Counted from the first letter of the stretch, positions 33,326-44,375 are shown. The stretch is DNA of 64,000 bases from Strigamia acuminata (GCA_949358305.1 OX442314.1:1801087-1865086); one strand, 5' to 3'. The notes: generated by a model not told the origin, from the sequence alone. Numbers and translations are program-made.

Positions 33326-33623
33326 TTTTTTTCCACATCATCACTACAGATCCTCCGCCCATTACCGATCGCCAGACATTGCTAGCGATCATCACACATC
33401 ATCATCGCCTGTTCTTGGTTTTTTTTCTTTTTTTTCTAACAAGGGGGGGCTAGCGCCTCCTCCTTGACCCCCCCGCGAACCTCACCTTAACTGGTTTTTT
33501 TAATGGGATGGGAGTTTGGCACTTACTGACTAAGGATAAGTCTGGGGAAAATTATGATTATCATTGGCAATGTCTGGCGATCGGTAATGGTCGGATGATC
33601 TGTAGTGATGATGTGGAAAAAAA
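33326..33623. repeat. Inverted repeat, ~57-bp arms
   Basis: 33326-33382 and 33567-33623 are near-exact reverse complements (ends TTTTTTTCCACATCATCAC). The 184-bp loop contains a second G7...C7 hairpin at 33444-33473. Likely a small non-autonomous element; no target duplication recognised. Confidence 0.75.
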
Positions 33624-34493
33624 GAAATGCGGTCGGCATACTGGTTCCAACCGGTCTCCGCTTGGCGTCTAAAATTAACCTGGAAGTTTGATGTATCGCA
33701 CTTTTTCGCTCACGCACGATTAAACGCATTTTTATTTCGTTTGAAAGGTGTCGAAGTTGCTAAACGCTACAAAAATGGTAGCAGACGATTGCTAAAGGTA
33801 AATGGAGTCTATAAATTTTCTTTTTGAGCAATAATCTAAATTTTTTTTATTCTATATTTTCCTGCATCGAACGTTAGGCCTAACTCGTGGAATTGAATTC
33901 GATCTTTGCCCACCAGAACTCCTTTCGACCGCATTCTTTTTGATCAGGTAAACTTGACACTATTTAAAGATTGTGGCGGAAAGCTGACCCATGGTGATTA
34001 TATGGATGTAACCCCCAGAGTGCACTCGATAAACTGTGTGTTGTGGAAACTAAAACAATGTTGTTGGTGGGTGTTTAGCCAACTCAAGTATAAATTTAGT
34101 TAATTAAACCAAAGATTTTGGTTGTCAATAAAACTATTTCATACAGAATAACATGTTTAGTCATTTTATGCAAATTCCATTTAACACATTTATTTAGTTC
34201 AACCAACCAAATTCATGCAACAAAATAATTTTGTCTGGTAACTTAGTCGTTGGTTGTCACCTATTTTAATAAAAAATTTGGTTGCAATAAATTTAATAAT
34301 ACGAAATTACGAATAGCTGTCACGACAACACGTTTTTTTAGATTGTAAAGATTTGAAATTGTAGGATGCGTTTCACCTGTTCAGAGTATTATTAAAGGAC
34401 TGCCTAATTTCACACACGTTAATTGTTATTTTTAAAATTTCAGAATTATTAGCATACAACTTCAAGCTTATTGCTACTTTACTGGAGAAAAAA
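33624..34493. other. Intergenic, no gene seen
   Basis: AT-rich DNA upstream of the zinc-finger gene. Short open frames only. An acceptor-like TTTCAG at 34437-34442 precedes the zinc-finger ATG and may mark an upstream 5' UTR exon. Confidence 0.4.
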
Positions 34494-34970
34494 ATGGAGA
34501 GAAAACGCCAGGATTATTGTTGCAATCTGTGCGACTATTCGTGTTCATACATTTATCTCATGAACCGGCACATGCTCAAACACACTGGTGAAAAGCCTTT
34601 CAAATGTCAAATGTGTTCACTTTCATTTCGACTTAAAGCAAAGATGACTGTCCACGTGCGAATTCACACCGGAGAAAAACCATTCAAGTGCCATTTGTGT
34701 GATTATTGTTCCAGTCAAAATGGAAATTTAAAAAGTCATCTATTAATCCATTTGGGAGAAAAACCATTCAAGTGTCATTTGTGTGATTATTCTAGCAATC
34801 AAAATGGAAATTTAAAAAGTCATCTATTAACCCATTCAGGAGAAAAACCTTTCAAATGCCATTTGTGTGATTATTCTTGCAATCAAAGTGGGAATTGTGA
34901 AAACCAACACGATTTTATGCGTTTTGATTATTATTGCCACTGTTTATTTGTTTTTCATGTTGATTATTAA
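34494..34970 (+). CDS. C2H2 zinc-finger protein, N-terminal part
   Basis: The ATG at 34494 opens 158 codons with five Cys2-His2 fingers joined by Thr-Gly-Glu-Lys-Pro-type linkers. Fingers 1-2 are divergent and 3-5 are near-identical Cys-His-Leu-Cys-Asp-Tyr fingers. The fifth is cut after Gln-Ser-Gly-Asn at 34894. Beyond that the frame runs 25 unrelated codons to a stop. The broken finger continues exactly at 37328, so this frame and 37328-38536 were probably one gene. Nuclear DNA-binding protein by family. Function unknown. Confidence 0.75.
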   Translation: MERKRQDYCCNLCDYSCSYIYLMNRHMLKHTGEKPFKCQMCSLSFRLKAKMTVHVRIHTGEKPFKCHLCDYCSSQNGNLKSHLLIHLGEKPFKCHLCDYSSNQNGNLKSHLLTHSGEKPFKCHLCDYSCNQSGNCENQHDFMRFDYYCHCLFVFHVDY

Positions 34971-37327
34971 ATTTTAATTGTTTTTATAATAATGTGAAAT
35001 TTTGATATATTGCTGATTTTAATTGCTCATTAATTGATGTGTTGTTAATTTAATTTTGACAAACTATTATTTTATTGTGTTTTATTTGAACCCTTTTGAA
35101 ATTATATTTGTTTAGTTAAAAATAGTTGTTTTTTACTTCAAATCACTTATCTTTTCCATTCCAAGAATTCACCTACTTTTAAATGTGTAACCAATTATCT
35201 TGCGCTCCCCTTTTGGAGCGCATCATCTTTTCTCTGTGTGCTTTACTTGTAGCACAGAAATATTAGTCATTTCCTTTTTGTATATTTAATTATCGTTGTT
35301 TGAAAGAAAGAATAAACCAGTCTTGAGGAAGTTTTTGAGTAGAAAAGTCATGCTTCTTTATTTCTCACAAAAATTACATTTCAATTTGAAATAAGCATCC
35401 CAGGTAGCATTAAATATTGGCGCAACATTGGCCCAATATTTGCTAAAATATTGGGCCAATGTTGGGACACAATATTGGGCCAATGTCGGGATGTAAGAAA
35501 ACGCCAGATTGGCCCAATATTGTTTCCCAATATTGGGCCAATAATCGTAACCAATATTGGGCCAATATTTTGAACCAATATTGGGCCAATCTGGCGTTTT
35601 CTTACATCCCGACATTGGCCCAATATTGTGTGCCAACATTGGGCCAATACTCGTAACCAATATTGGGCCAATATTTTGAACCAATATTGGGCCAATCTGG
35701 CGTTTTCTTACATCCCGACATTGGCCCAATATTGTGTGCCAACATTGGGCCAATACTCATAACCAATATTGGGCCAATCTGGTGTTTTCTTACATCTTGA
35801 CATTTATTGGACCAATATTGGTCTAATATTAAACAGGCCAATCGTGGACCATTATTTCTAATCATTTACAGAAAATATTAAAATTTTCAGTGTTTATTAA
35901 TGGCAAAAAAAAACAGTGAAAACCTTATATAAAATCCAATGAAAATTAATCCCATAAAAAATTTCTTAGAAATTTTATAGAAATCATCAGAAAAGGCCTT
36001 GTTAAAACTTTGTAAAAGTCAAACATTGGAGTATTCATCCACAGCTACAATATAAAAGTAAAGCAAAATCTGCAGAAGGCAGTTATACAAACTCGCATCA
36101 ATTGCGATGGTGTTCCAATCATTAGATGAATAATTAAAATAAAAAATTAAAGAATTTGGTACAACTTTTTATTTCATCTGACTCTAGCAATGATAAATTA
36201 ATTAAGTGTTGAAGTATAAATGATAAAACCTCCATGCTAAAGAAATATACATTATTTTGGTTGGAATCCAGACATTGTTCCAGACTTTTACAAAATGATC
36301 AAAAATGCATTTTTTGGCATAAAAATTTATGTTCTCAATATTTCAGCCTAATTTTTAGAGACAAGTGTAAAAAACACTGAGGAATTCAAAAATTTGGTCA
36401 GTTTTTGATAATTCCAATTTCTAAGTGACTGTTGCCAGATTGATCCATTATTGGATTTACAATATTGGCCAATTAATGGCAACCAACGTACAGCCAATAT
36501 TGGCTAACAAACGGCTAGTTAATATTGGACCAATATCAACAACCAATATTGGGCCAACATTGGCTCAGACATTGCAACCGAATATTGGCTTGCCAATCTT
36601 TAGCCAATATTGGGCCAATATTGTATTCCAAATAATGGCCAATCAATGGCTGCCTACCGACAGCCAATATTGGCTAACAATTGGCTATTTAATATTGGGC
36701 CAATATTGCCAGCCAATATCGGGCCAACATTGGGTCTGGCGTGGAAACCCAATATTGGCTTGCCAATCCTTAGCCAACATTGGGCCAATATTGTATTCCC
36801 AATCAATGGCCAATCAATGGCTGCCTATCAACAGCCAATATTGGCTAACAATTGGCTAGTTAATATTGGGCCAATATTGCCGGCCAATATCGGGCCAACA
36901 TTGGGTCTGGCATGGAAACCCAATATTGGCTTGCCAATCCTTAGCCAACATTGGGCCAATATCGTATTCCCAATATTGGCCAATTAATGGCTGCCTATCG
37001 ACAGCCAATATTGGCTAACAATTGGCTGGTTGATATTGGGCCAATGTTGCCAGCCAATATCGGGCCAACATTGGGTCTGGCATGGAAACCCAATATTGGC
37101 TTGCCAATCCTTAGCCAACATTGGGCCAATATCGTATTCCCAATATTGGCCAATATTATGTTCCCAATATTGTACCAATATTGGTTGAAGGTTGGTTATA
37201 TTGGCCAGCAGAACCCCAAGATACCCGATATTGGTCCAATATTGGCCCAATATATAATGCTACCTGGGATTGTTATTCAGGGATTTAATTATTTTATCCG
37301 CAATACCTTATTGCATTTCAAAGGAAT
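34895..37327. other. ~2.4-kb insertion interrupting the zinc-finger array
   Basis: Left junction GGAATT|GTGAAAACC, right junction TTTCAAA|GGAATTTAAG. The repeated GGAATT could be a target duplication or microhomology. No in-frame GT-AG intron fits the finger phase. The first 500 bp are AT-rich with an AATAAA at 35311, followed by the element at 35399-37268 and 59 bp of other DNA. Confidence 0.55.
35399..37268. mobile_element. Non-autonomous DNA element with palindromic CCAATATTGG subterminal arrays
   Basis: The terminal inverted repeats CCCAGGTAGCATTA match at both ends (left 35399, right end 37268), with AT on either side. Both subterminal parts (35410-35850 and 36425-37250) are dense arrays of the self-complementary CCAATATTGG and TTGGGCCAA motifs, in ~40 to 170-bp higher-order units. 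The centre (about 35860-36420) is unique AT-rich DNA without a transposase. The long open frames here are by-products of the repeat. Confidence 0.75.
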
Positions 37328-38536
37328 TTAAGAAGTCATTTATTAACCCATTCAGGAGAAAAACAATTCAAGTGCCATTTGTGTGATTTTTCTTGCAATC
37401 AAAGTGGGAGTTTAAAAGGTCATCTATTAACCCATACTGGAGAAAAACCTTTCAAATGCCATTTGTGTGATTATTCTTGCAATCAAAATGGATCCTTAAA
37501 AAGACATTTATTAACCCATACTGGAGAAAAACCATTCAAGTGCCATTTGTGTGATTATTCTTGTAATCAAAGTGCGAAATTAAGAAGACATCTATTAACC
37601 CACACTGGAGAAAAACCATTCAAATGCCATTTGTGTGATTATTCTTGCAATCAAAATGGGTCCTTAAAAAGACATTTATTAACCCATACTGGAGAAAAAC
37701 CATTCAAGTGCCATTTGTGTGATTATTCTTGTAATCAAAGTGCGAAATTAAGAAGACATCTATTAACCCACACTGGAGAAAAACCATTCAAGTGCCATTT
37801 GTGTGATTTTTCTTGCAATCAAAGTGGGAGTTTAAAAGGTCATCTATTAACCCATACTGGAGAAAAACCTTTCAAATGCCATTTGTGTGATTATTCTTGC
37901 AATCAAAATGGGTCCTTAAAAAGACATTTATTAACCCATACTGGAGAAAAACCATTCAAGTGCCATTTGTGTGATTTTTCTTGCAATCAAAGTGGGAGTT
38001 TAAAAGGTCATCTATTAACCCATACTGGAGAAAAACCTTTCAAATGCCATTTGTGTGATTATTCTTGCAATCAAAATGGGTCCTTAAAAAGACATTTATT
38101 AACCCATACTGGAGAAAAACCATTCAAGTGCCATTTGTGTGATTATTCTTGTAATCAAAGTGCGAAATTAAGAAGACATCTATTAACCCATACTGGAGAA
38201 AAACCTTTCAAATGCCATTTGTGTGATTATTCTTGCAATCAAAATGGGTCCTTAAAAAGACATTTATTAACCCATACTGGAGAAAAACCATTCAAGTGCC
38301 ATTTGTGTGATTATTCTTGTAATCAAAGTGCGAAATTAAGAAGTCATTTATTAACCCATTCAGGAGAAAAACAATTCAAGTGTCATTTGTGTGCTTATTC
38401 TTGCAATCAAAGTGGGAATTTAAGAAGTCATTTATTAACCCATACTGGAGAAAAACCATTCAAGTGTCACTTGTGTGCTTATTCGTCTAACCAAAATGCT
38501 CGTTTGAAAACTCATTTAAGAAAGCACAGAAATTAA
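37328..38536 (+). CDS. C2H2 zinc-finger array, C-terminal part (14 complete fingers)
   Basis: The array starts inside a broken finger at 37328, continues with 14 complete 28-residue fingers and ends with a stop at 38534-38536. The first ATG in frame (37379) lies within a finger, so it is not a natural start; the array needs the 34494 part or another 5' exon. Three finger types recur, by recognition helix: Gln-Ser-Gly-Ser-Leu-Lys-Gly, Gln-Asn-Gly-Ser-Leu-Lys-Arg and Gln-Ser-Ala-Lys-Leu-Arg-Arg. They occur in shuffled order with almost no silent changes, which points to recent duplication and gene conversion. The last two fingers (Cys-Ala-Tyr) are different. Confidence 0.8.
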   Translation, partial: LRSHLLTHSGEKQFKCHLCDFSCNQSGSLKGHLLTHTGEKPFKCHLCDYSCNQNGSLKRHLLTHTGEKPFKCHLCDYSCNQSAKLRRHLLTHTGEKPFKCHLCDYSCNQNGSLKRHLLTHTGEKPFKCHLCDYSCNQSAKLRRHLLTHTGEKPFKCHLCDFSCNQSGSLKGHLLTHTGEKPFKCHLCDYSCNQNGSLKRHLLTHTGEKPFKCHLCDFSCNQSGSLKGHLLTHTGEKPFKCHLCDYSCNQNGSLKRHLLTHTGEKPFKCHLCDYSCNQSAKLRRHLLTHTGEKPFKCHLCDYSCNQNGSLKRHLLTHTGEKPFKCHLCDYSCNQSAKLRSHLLTHSGEKQFKCHLCAYSCNQSGNLRSHLLTHTGEKPFKCHLCAYSSNQNARLKTHLRKHRN

Positions 38537-38811
38537 AAGATTTCGTATCGTTCATTCCATTCATAAAATTTAAGGTGAAAACGGTTGATTTCTGCTTTTA
38601 TTAGGGCAATTCAACTTTTACCCTTTTGAAAAATTTAGAAAAAGTAAATCTGGAGATTCGGATATTTATCTTGCTTAATTTCCAATTTTTGAAACTCAAA
38701 CAAAACATGCATTGTATAAGAAATGTTAACATCATCTTTCTGCCATTTTTAAATTGGTGTTTGCCATTTTTTAATTAGCTGTTGGCGTATTTAATTATTT
38801 TAGATTAGAAT

Positions 38812-39105
38812 TTGCCATTTTTCCTTATTTCAATTACATTTTGTTGTGTTTATTCATTTTCAATTACATTTTGTTGTTTTTCTTCATTTTCAATTACATT
38901 TTGTTGTTTTTCTTCATTTTCAATCGAATTTTGTTGTGTTTGTTTATTTTCAATTACATTTTGTTGTGTTTATTCATTTTCAATTACATTTTAAACTTTT
39001 CTTTATTTTAAATGAAATTTAGCCATATTTTTTTATTTTAAATGAAATTTAGTCATTTTTTTTCATTTTAAATAAAATTTTATCCATATTACTTTATTGT
39101 AAGTT
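38812..39105. repeat. ~31-bp AT-rich tandem repeat
   Basis: Units of TTCATTTTCAATTACATTTTGTTG with drift into an ATTTTAAATGAAATTTAG-type unit after 38995. Downstream of the zinc-finger array; 38540-38810 holds nothing recognisable. Confidence 0.8.
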
Positions 39106-39119
39106 AAATATTGCCAGGA

Positions 39120-39408
39120 CGTGCATACTGCATACGACATCAGGCAGAGATGCACATCAGCCTGGGCAAGTACGAGTTCTCATGCCTCGACCCGTACTGC
39201 GAGAGCGACTTCCCGCCCATTGTGCTGCAGAATGTTTTGCCGCCCAACGTGTTCTGCAACGTCGTGCTCAAGATTAAGGAGGGGGCCCGCCGACATTCCG
39301 GACCTCGAGTCGTGTCCACACTGCTCTTTCTGCGCCATCATTCCGGACGCGAACCTCAAGATCTTTCGCTGCCTCAACCCGGAATGTCTCAAAGTGACGT
39401 GCAGGTGA
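39120..39408 (+). pseudogene. RNF216-like RING1/IBR fragment (copy M)
   Basis: Plus-strand text Ile-Arg-x-Gln-Ala-Glu-Met-His-Ile-Ser through the IBR start, with one frame change near 39290. It ends at the exon 5 donor position. It abuts a gypsy Gag remnant at 39409. Confidence 0.8.
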
Positions 39409-39751
39409 CAAAATCTCCCACAAACTCGTTTGAAGAGCGAGTCTGGGAAAGAAAGCGCATAATTTTACCTTGTACTAACGGTTTGGGCTTTTGATGCTTC
39501 TGCATGAGAGCAACCACTGCTGTGAACGCCATGGTTGTTGGGTCCTGTGGTCTGGCCAGGTCCGTGATGCGCTTGAAGGTGGCCATTCCCACGCAAGCCA
39601 GTAGGAAATTGACCTTGTCAGCATCGTCCACAGGTTCGTCCACAGGTTCGTCCACCACTTTATTTACCGCAAAAACGCATTTCATTTGTGAAATGTACGT
39701 TTCCCAGTTGTCGTTGTGGTCGTATTTATCCGGAGTACTGACGTAAGGCAT
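39409..39751 (-). pseudogene. Ty3/gypsy-type Gag fragment
   Basis: The ATG at 39751 on the minus strand opens a frame with a Gag-like core (Trp-Glu-Thr-Tyr-Ile-Ser-Gln-Met, then Asp-Lys-Val-Asn-Phe-Leu-Leu-Ala, then Lys-Pro-Leu-Val). It contains an internal 12-bp duplication giving Val-Asp-Glu-Pro twice. It is truncated at the junction with the RNF216 fragment; no LTRs or Pol are nearby. Confidence 0.6.
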
Positions 39752-40148
39752 GGTGAAACCAAAAAAAAAAAAGTTGAAGGTGAACAAAGAAACTCACGGC
39801 GGCGAACTAGGCCTAAAGGAAGTCCTCAAGGTCAGCGTGGTCAGCAAAGTCCAAAAAATCACGAATTTTGGCACAAAAGTTCGCGAAAAAAAAAAAAAAA
39901 AAGTTATCTCATTCTTGTCGCCATTTCTGTGCATACGGTACATCTATATTATTGTGTAATTTTGATCCCATGAATGTATATGAATGTATAAAAACCTTTA
40001 TTAATATATTCGTGGTAATTCTTATATTACATATTTCGAATTTACCGCTGATTCGCCTGCACGCCACCTATGGGCAACAAATTTAAAAATTTAAATTTTT
40101 TGAATCGTTTGAATTACCGAGTGAATTGCTCAAGCAATGACTGGGCAC
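39752..40148. other. Intergenic, no gene seen
   Basis: A poly-A tract at 39886-39902 and AT-rich DNA. No supported feature. Confidence 0.5.
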
Positions 40149-41923
40149 CTAACCGTCGATTGGACAGATATCTACGTCCAACTTGCCCGGATCGACCAGT
40201 GCTGCAAATTAATAAATTATCATCACTTTTAATTAAAACGTCAGAGTAAATTAAATTACCTGTCGTCAACGCGTCCATTACGAGTGAATGGATCCATATT
40301 TTTATTCCTGGAACTTCCATCAATTGAACCGTTTTTAAAATACGTACATTAAACCACACTTCAGGTCTGAAAGAAATTGGAATTTTAATGAAAACTGCAA
40401 AAATTTAATTTTTATATGCAAAAATTGATATTTTATCTGCAATTTTTATTTTCAAAAATGCAATTTCACAAGTAAAACTCCAATTTTTATCAGCAAAACC
40501 GCAATTTTTATCTGCAAAAACGCAATTTGTATATGCAAATACGCAATTTTTATATGCAAAAATACAATTGTTATATGCATAAACGCAATTTTTATATGCA
40601 AAGGTGCAATTTCACGAGCAAAACTGCAATTATTATGTGCTAAACTATAATTTTTATGTGCTAAACTGCAATTTTTATGTGCAAAAATCCAATTTTTATA
40701 TGCAAAATGCAAATTGCATAGGCAAACTGCTATTTTAGTTGGCAAAAAAATTTATAAGAACAAAATTGCATCATAAACTGCAAAATTCCATCAATTCTTC
40801 ATTACTTTTTGAGAAAAGAAATAGTTGCTTTTGTCACGTGCGGAAAACTAGAATCCATATTCAAGTTGAGAATCAAACTCAATTTCCCATTAATGTTTAA
40901 TTCCTCGAGGGCGATGTCCAAATCCATTCCAACTCTTAAAAACCAAAATTAAAAAATAAAATTAAAATTATTTCCAGCCATTCGAATCAAATATAAATTT
41001 CCCCAAAATAACTCCATACTCTTTTCCACCCAATCGCGAGTAAAGCAACATCCGAAAATCCGGACACTGCAATCCCACGTCCAATTCCAGATTCAACTGA
41101 CATTTCTCGGTTTGCGTCAAATCAAACCCGGACTTAGCGAAAACAGTCGAGTAAGTCAGCGGCGTTTTCGCTCCCGAACTCACGTCAAACGCCTTAACGG
41201 ACTTAATAAACGGCGTCTTACGACCCAAGCTAAATTCCCGAAGTTCGACGCTCTCTAAACAACAACAAAAAAGACAATTTAGAAAAATCCATTCATCCCC
41301 ACAAACCGACAATTCGAAAAACAACCAACAAAAGACGGCTTCGACTCATTCAGCAACGGATCCAACGAATCTTTCACGAGTCGAAAAATACTCGGAGAAC
41401 TGAAAATCCACCTAAATTAAAAAAAAAAAAAAACATTGAATTAAATTTTATTAAATTTTAGTAATCAAATACCATCGGTTGATGAGGAAATTGAGCCACT
41501 CGACGGTTTCGTCGTTCTGCAAAGCTCTCCGTCGATGTAGTAGCAGTTTCTCGAATGCCACGGACTCATTCAATCGGTGGAAAATACTGAGCAAAACAGC
41601 AGCCAAAAAGAGCAGCAAAAGGACGACCCAAGCGACCGGGAATCCCATTTGACCCAGCAGCCAACTGAGCAGCAAACACAAGCTCACAAGCACGTAGCTG
41701 TACGTCAATTCAATCCCGCGCTGAAACCGAATCAAAATCTCATCAAACTTCGAATTTCAAAGAAATTTGTCGATCGTTACCAGAATTTTTCGCGCGAGAG
41801 CTTCGAAGTTTTCGTCCGGCTCGGCCGCGCAGATCCCGTCGTCGTTTGCTGCATTCGGCGTGTCGAAATTCGCGTTTCGTTCGTCGTTTGAATTTGGCAA
41901 GAGACCCGCACCAACTTCGCCCG
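40149..41923 (-). CDS. SMP-domain membrane protein (extended-synaptotagmin/tricalbin-like), no C2 domain
   Basis: SMP domains carry lipids between membranes at contact sites, typically ER to plasma membrane. Minus-strand exons 41923-41781, 41720-41473, 41411-41326, 41254-40979, 40932-40806, 40366-40260 and 40201-40149 all keep phase. Visible: an acidic N-terminal part, a hydrophobic hairpin (Val-Ser-Leu-Cys-Leu-Leu-Leu to Leu-Leu-Leu-Leu-Phe-Leu), Glu-Trp-Leu-Asn-Phe-Leu-Ile-Asn-Arg-Trp opening the SMP, and Val-Pro-Gly-Ile-Lys-Ile-Trp-Ile near its end. The stop follows directly (Ile-Asp-Gly), so the C2 domains of relatives are absent. One junction (40979/40932) needs a GC-AG intron. The true 5' exon is not found; a GTAAGT donor near 42110 may belong to it. 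The SMP assignment is from remembered family pattern. Confidence 0.65.
40430..40745. repeat. ~21-bp tandem repeat filling an intron of the SMP gene
   Basis: Units of the type GCAATTTTTATATGCAAAAA occupy most of the 439-bp intron 40367-40805, the longest of the introns traced in this gene. Confidence 0.85.
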
Positions 41924-42790
41924 CTGTCGGAAAAATAAACACAAATTTAAAATAGAAATAACAAACGGCCTCGATGTCGTTTGGAAAATGGATAAAAATT
42001 AAAATAAAAACAATAAATGGCCTCGATTATCGTCTTTAATTCAATTCAAACAAAATTCGGCGAGTTCGGCTTTAAAAAAATCGTAAATTAAATCGGATTA
42101 AAACTTACATCTGATTGAAGGCACTTTATCTTTTGTGCATGTGTCTGAGGAGCCACGAAATTATAATAAGCCAAAAAGCAATATCAAACACGTAGCGATT
42201 TACTCAGCCAAACTAACTCCAGATACGATTTAGAACCATTTTAAAAATTTTTTAAAAAAATCTAAAATTCTCTTCTCGTCGTTCCCTTGTTTGCAAACGG
42301 CATTCAGAGTTCCTTCCTTGTTTGACGTTATCTATCTGTTCTGATAGTCGAGTTTACCGGCACATAATGTAAGTCAAAGTCGAAATAAGGTAGCTTATCT
42401 GTCTATAAATAAAAATATTAAAACGGTTGTCACGAAATCCTAATTTGAGTCAGATTTAAATAACAAAATTAATTGCGCGTGGGTCCAGGTCCTTTCAACA
42501 CGGGCGTTGGGCGGTGAGAAATCCCTGTTCGTTGGATGACAACAACTGTTTGTAAATTACAAAATCCATTGATTACACGAAGTTAAAGCAATGTAATGTC
42601 TCAGGTTTCAACTTCAAATGGGTGAGGAATACTCACTGAGCATGGTAAAATGGTAAACAATGGAGCCCGAATCGGTCAGTTTAAAGATGGATGGCGCTTT
42701 TTAACCTTCCCATAGCCAAGCCCACAGATTAGGGAAAAACCCCTAGCCTGGCTAGCTGTGGTCGGTCAAATCGGCCTTCTTTTAAAATGC
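41924..42790. other. Intergenic/5' region of the SMP gene
   Basis: A strong donor-like CAGAT|GTAAGT on the minus strand near 42110 may end an upstream 5' exon. Otherwise no recognisable feature. Confidence 0.35.
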
Positions 42791-42913
42791 TTCTGCGCAT
42801 GTGCAGAATCTTATTTCTCCTGGTGCAATCGCATTTTTTCTGGTTTGACATGTGCTGAGGCCAGAAAAAATGTGATTGCGCCTGGAAAATTAAGATTGTG
42901 CACATGCGCAGAA
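42791..42913. repeat. Inverted repeat, ~53-bp arms
   Basis: 42791-42843 and 42861-42913 are imperfect reverse complements (ends TTCTGCGCATGTGCAGAATC) around 17 bp. MITE-like foldback; no clear target duplication. Confidence 0.75.
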
Positions 42914-43797
42914 TCGTTTCAATACACCGCCTAGTGCTAAAAAGTGGCAAAACAGTGTACGGCGCTCACGTAATGGTGTTTTATGTTGTAAAAATTATCA
43001 TTATCATTAGTTTAACTTATTCCTAATCGAAATAATATTAGAACTTTGTTATTATAAATTTAGAAAAAATATTTTTGGAGGAATTAAAGCTGGTCCCCTA
43101 AATTAATTTTCAGAAAAAAAAGAGTTTTCGTTATTTTACTACTTTTGTTATTTTTCTGACCCACCATGGCTATGGGAAGGAACAAGATGGAGGATTATTC
43201 AGTGTTGAATTGGCTTCCCTGCATGCACTGTCAGTGTTTTTATAAAGGTAGTGTAGCCCACAAGTCACCTTTGATCACATGATTGACAAGCCATGCCAAC
43301 TGTGATCAGAGGTAGCCTCAGAGTCATAACGATCAGATAATGGTCGCGTGATCAAGGACCGGGATTTGTTGCACTGGTTCGCCTTCCCGCAAAAGCTTGT
43401 GTATAAGCGGTAAAATGACAGCGATTTAAGATATCAGCTGAATTTGAATTTTGCGCCACAAATTACCAACTCGCATGCACAAACACTTGTTTTGACCAGC
43501 CGACTGCTAATGCCCACTGGTGAGAGTTTGAAGCTTTTACTTGAAGCGCTCTTTCTTAAAGGAGTAGAAAATTTCCACGTAGAATATCTGATTAAATAAA
43601 TAATGGACCACTATAAATTTCACTTGAGATATACTTCATTATCACATAAAAAAAACTCACAAATTTGCAGGAAAAAAAAATCAATCGGGACAAAATTTTC
43701 CGATTCAAGAAAATGGTTGTCCCTAGACAGACCAGAGGACACTTGCGTTGAAATGCGATTGACATTTGGATCCGCTATTTCACCTTGAATCAAGTCT
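42914..43797. other. Intergenic, no gene seen
   Basis: No family-like coding sequence on either strand; nothing I can name. Confidence 0.45.
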
Positions 43798-44025
43798 CAC
43801 CTTCCGTTCTGGAAACGCTTGTAGTCGGCTATCGGCTCGCGACACACCGTGCTCCTTGATGATGCGCAACCATTCGAGCAACAAGAACGAGATGCGCCAT
43901 AGAGAAAACAAATCAATTTTAAAACAGAAAGTTTCTAATCAGTTTTTGTTTTATTTAACATATGTTTCCATTGTTTATTTTAATATTGCAAACATTTTTA
44001 TTTTCATGCAGGAGCCCGAGGTTTG
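43798..44025 (-). pseudogene. RNF216-like RING2-exon scrap plus 5'-unit scrap
   Basis: 43798-43865 on the minus strand reads Lys-Glu-His-Gly-Val-Ser-Arg-Glu and Asp-Tyr-Lys-Arg-Phe-x-Asn-Gly-Arg, with the region between the zinc ligands deleted. 43866-44010 matches the edge of the cluster 5' unit. It lies just downstream of defensin-like gene 1. Confidence 0.6.
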
Positions 44026-44054
44026 CAAAATTTTGGCCCTTTCCTCACTGGCTA

Positions 44055-44274
44055 TCAGCATTTGCATGTACTGCTGTCGAGACAAGTACCTCCCCCACCT
44101 CTTAATCTGCATTTTTCTTTGCATTTATCAGCTTCACAGGCTGCCATAGCCGTCATTGCTAATCAAATCAAAACATGTCAATGGCAACTAATGAATTCAT
44201 TATTTTTGTGCAAAATATAACTTACTCATGCACGACAGAATTACGAGGAGCAAGATGGTTGCTAAATATTTCAT
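44055..44274 (-). CDS. Defensin-like CS-alpha-beta secreted peptide 1
   Basis: Two exons on the minus strand: 44274-44226 (ATG, signal peptide Met-Lys-Tyr-Leu-Ala-Thr-Ile-Leu-Leu-Leu-Val-Ile-Leu-Ser) and 44140-44055, joined by an 85-bp phase-1 GT-AG intron. The product is 44 residues. The mature part has six cysteines spaced C-x4-C-x3-C-x8-C-x5-C-x-C, the cysteine-stabilised alpha-beta pattern of arthropod defensins, with a Gly-rich turn and basic residues. A TATA box lies about 95 bp upstream of the ATG. A paralogue with the same layout is at 48110-48335. Antimicrobial role inferred; CS-alpha-beta peptides also include channel-blocking peptides. Confidence 0.82.
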
Positions 44275-44367
44275 TTTCGACGAATGAAATAAGTTGGAGA
44301 AAAAAGTTAACTAGTGGCTTGTGGAAGATCTTGTTTGCAGGATGTGACAGCCGTAGTTGCGATTAGG

Positions 44368-44375
44368 TTTATATA
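44368..44375 (-). promoter_or_regulatory. TATA box of defensin-like gene 1
   Basis: TATATAAA on the minus strand, at the same distance from the ATG as in gene 2, within a block conserved between both genes. Confidence 0.7.

Noticed and set aside
35358-37331. Open frames rich in Trp, Asn, Ile and Gly across the CCAATATTGG arrays
   Set aside because: Produced by the repeat in several frames on both strands; no start context or family.
38812-38994. Phe/Ser/Cys-rich 60-codon frame
   Set aside because: Translation of the ATTACATTTTGTTG tandem repeat.
39716-39973. Lys-rich plus-strand open frames
   Set aside because: Created by poly-A tracts; no conserved features.
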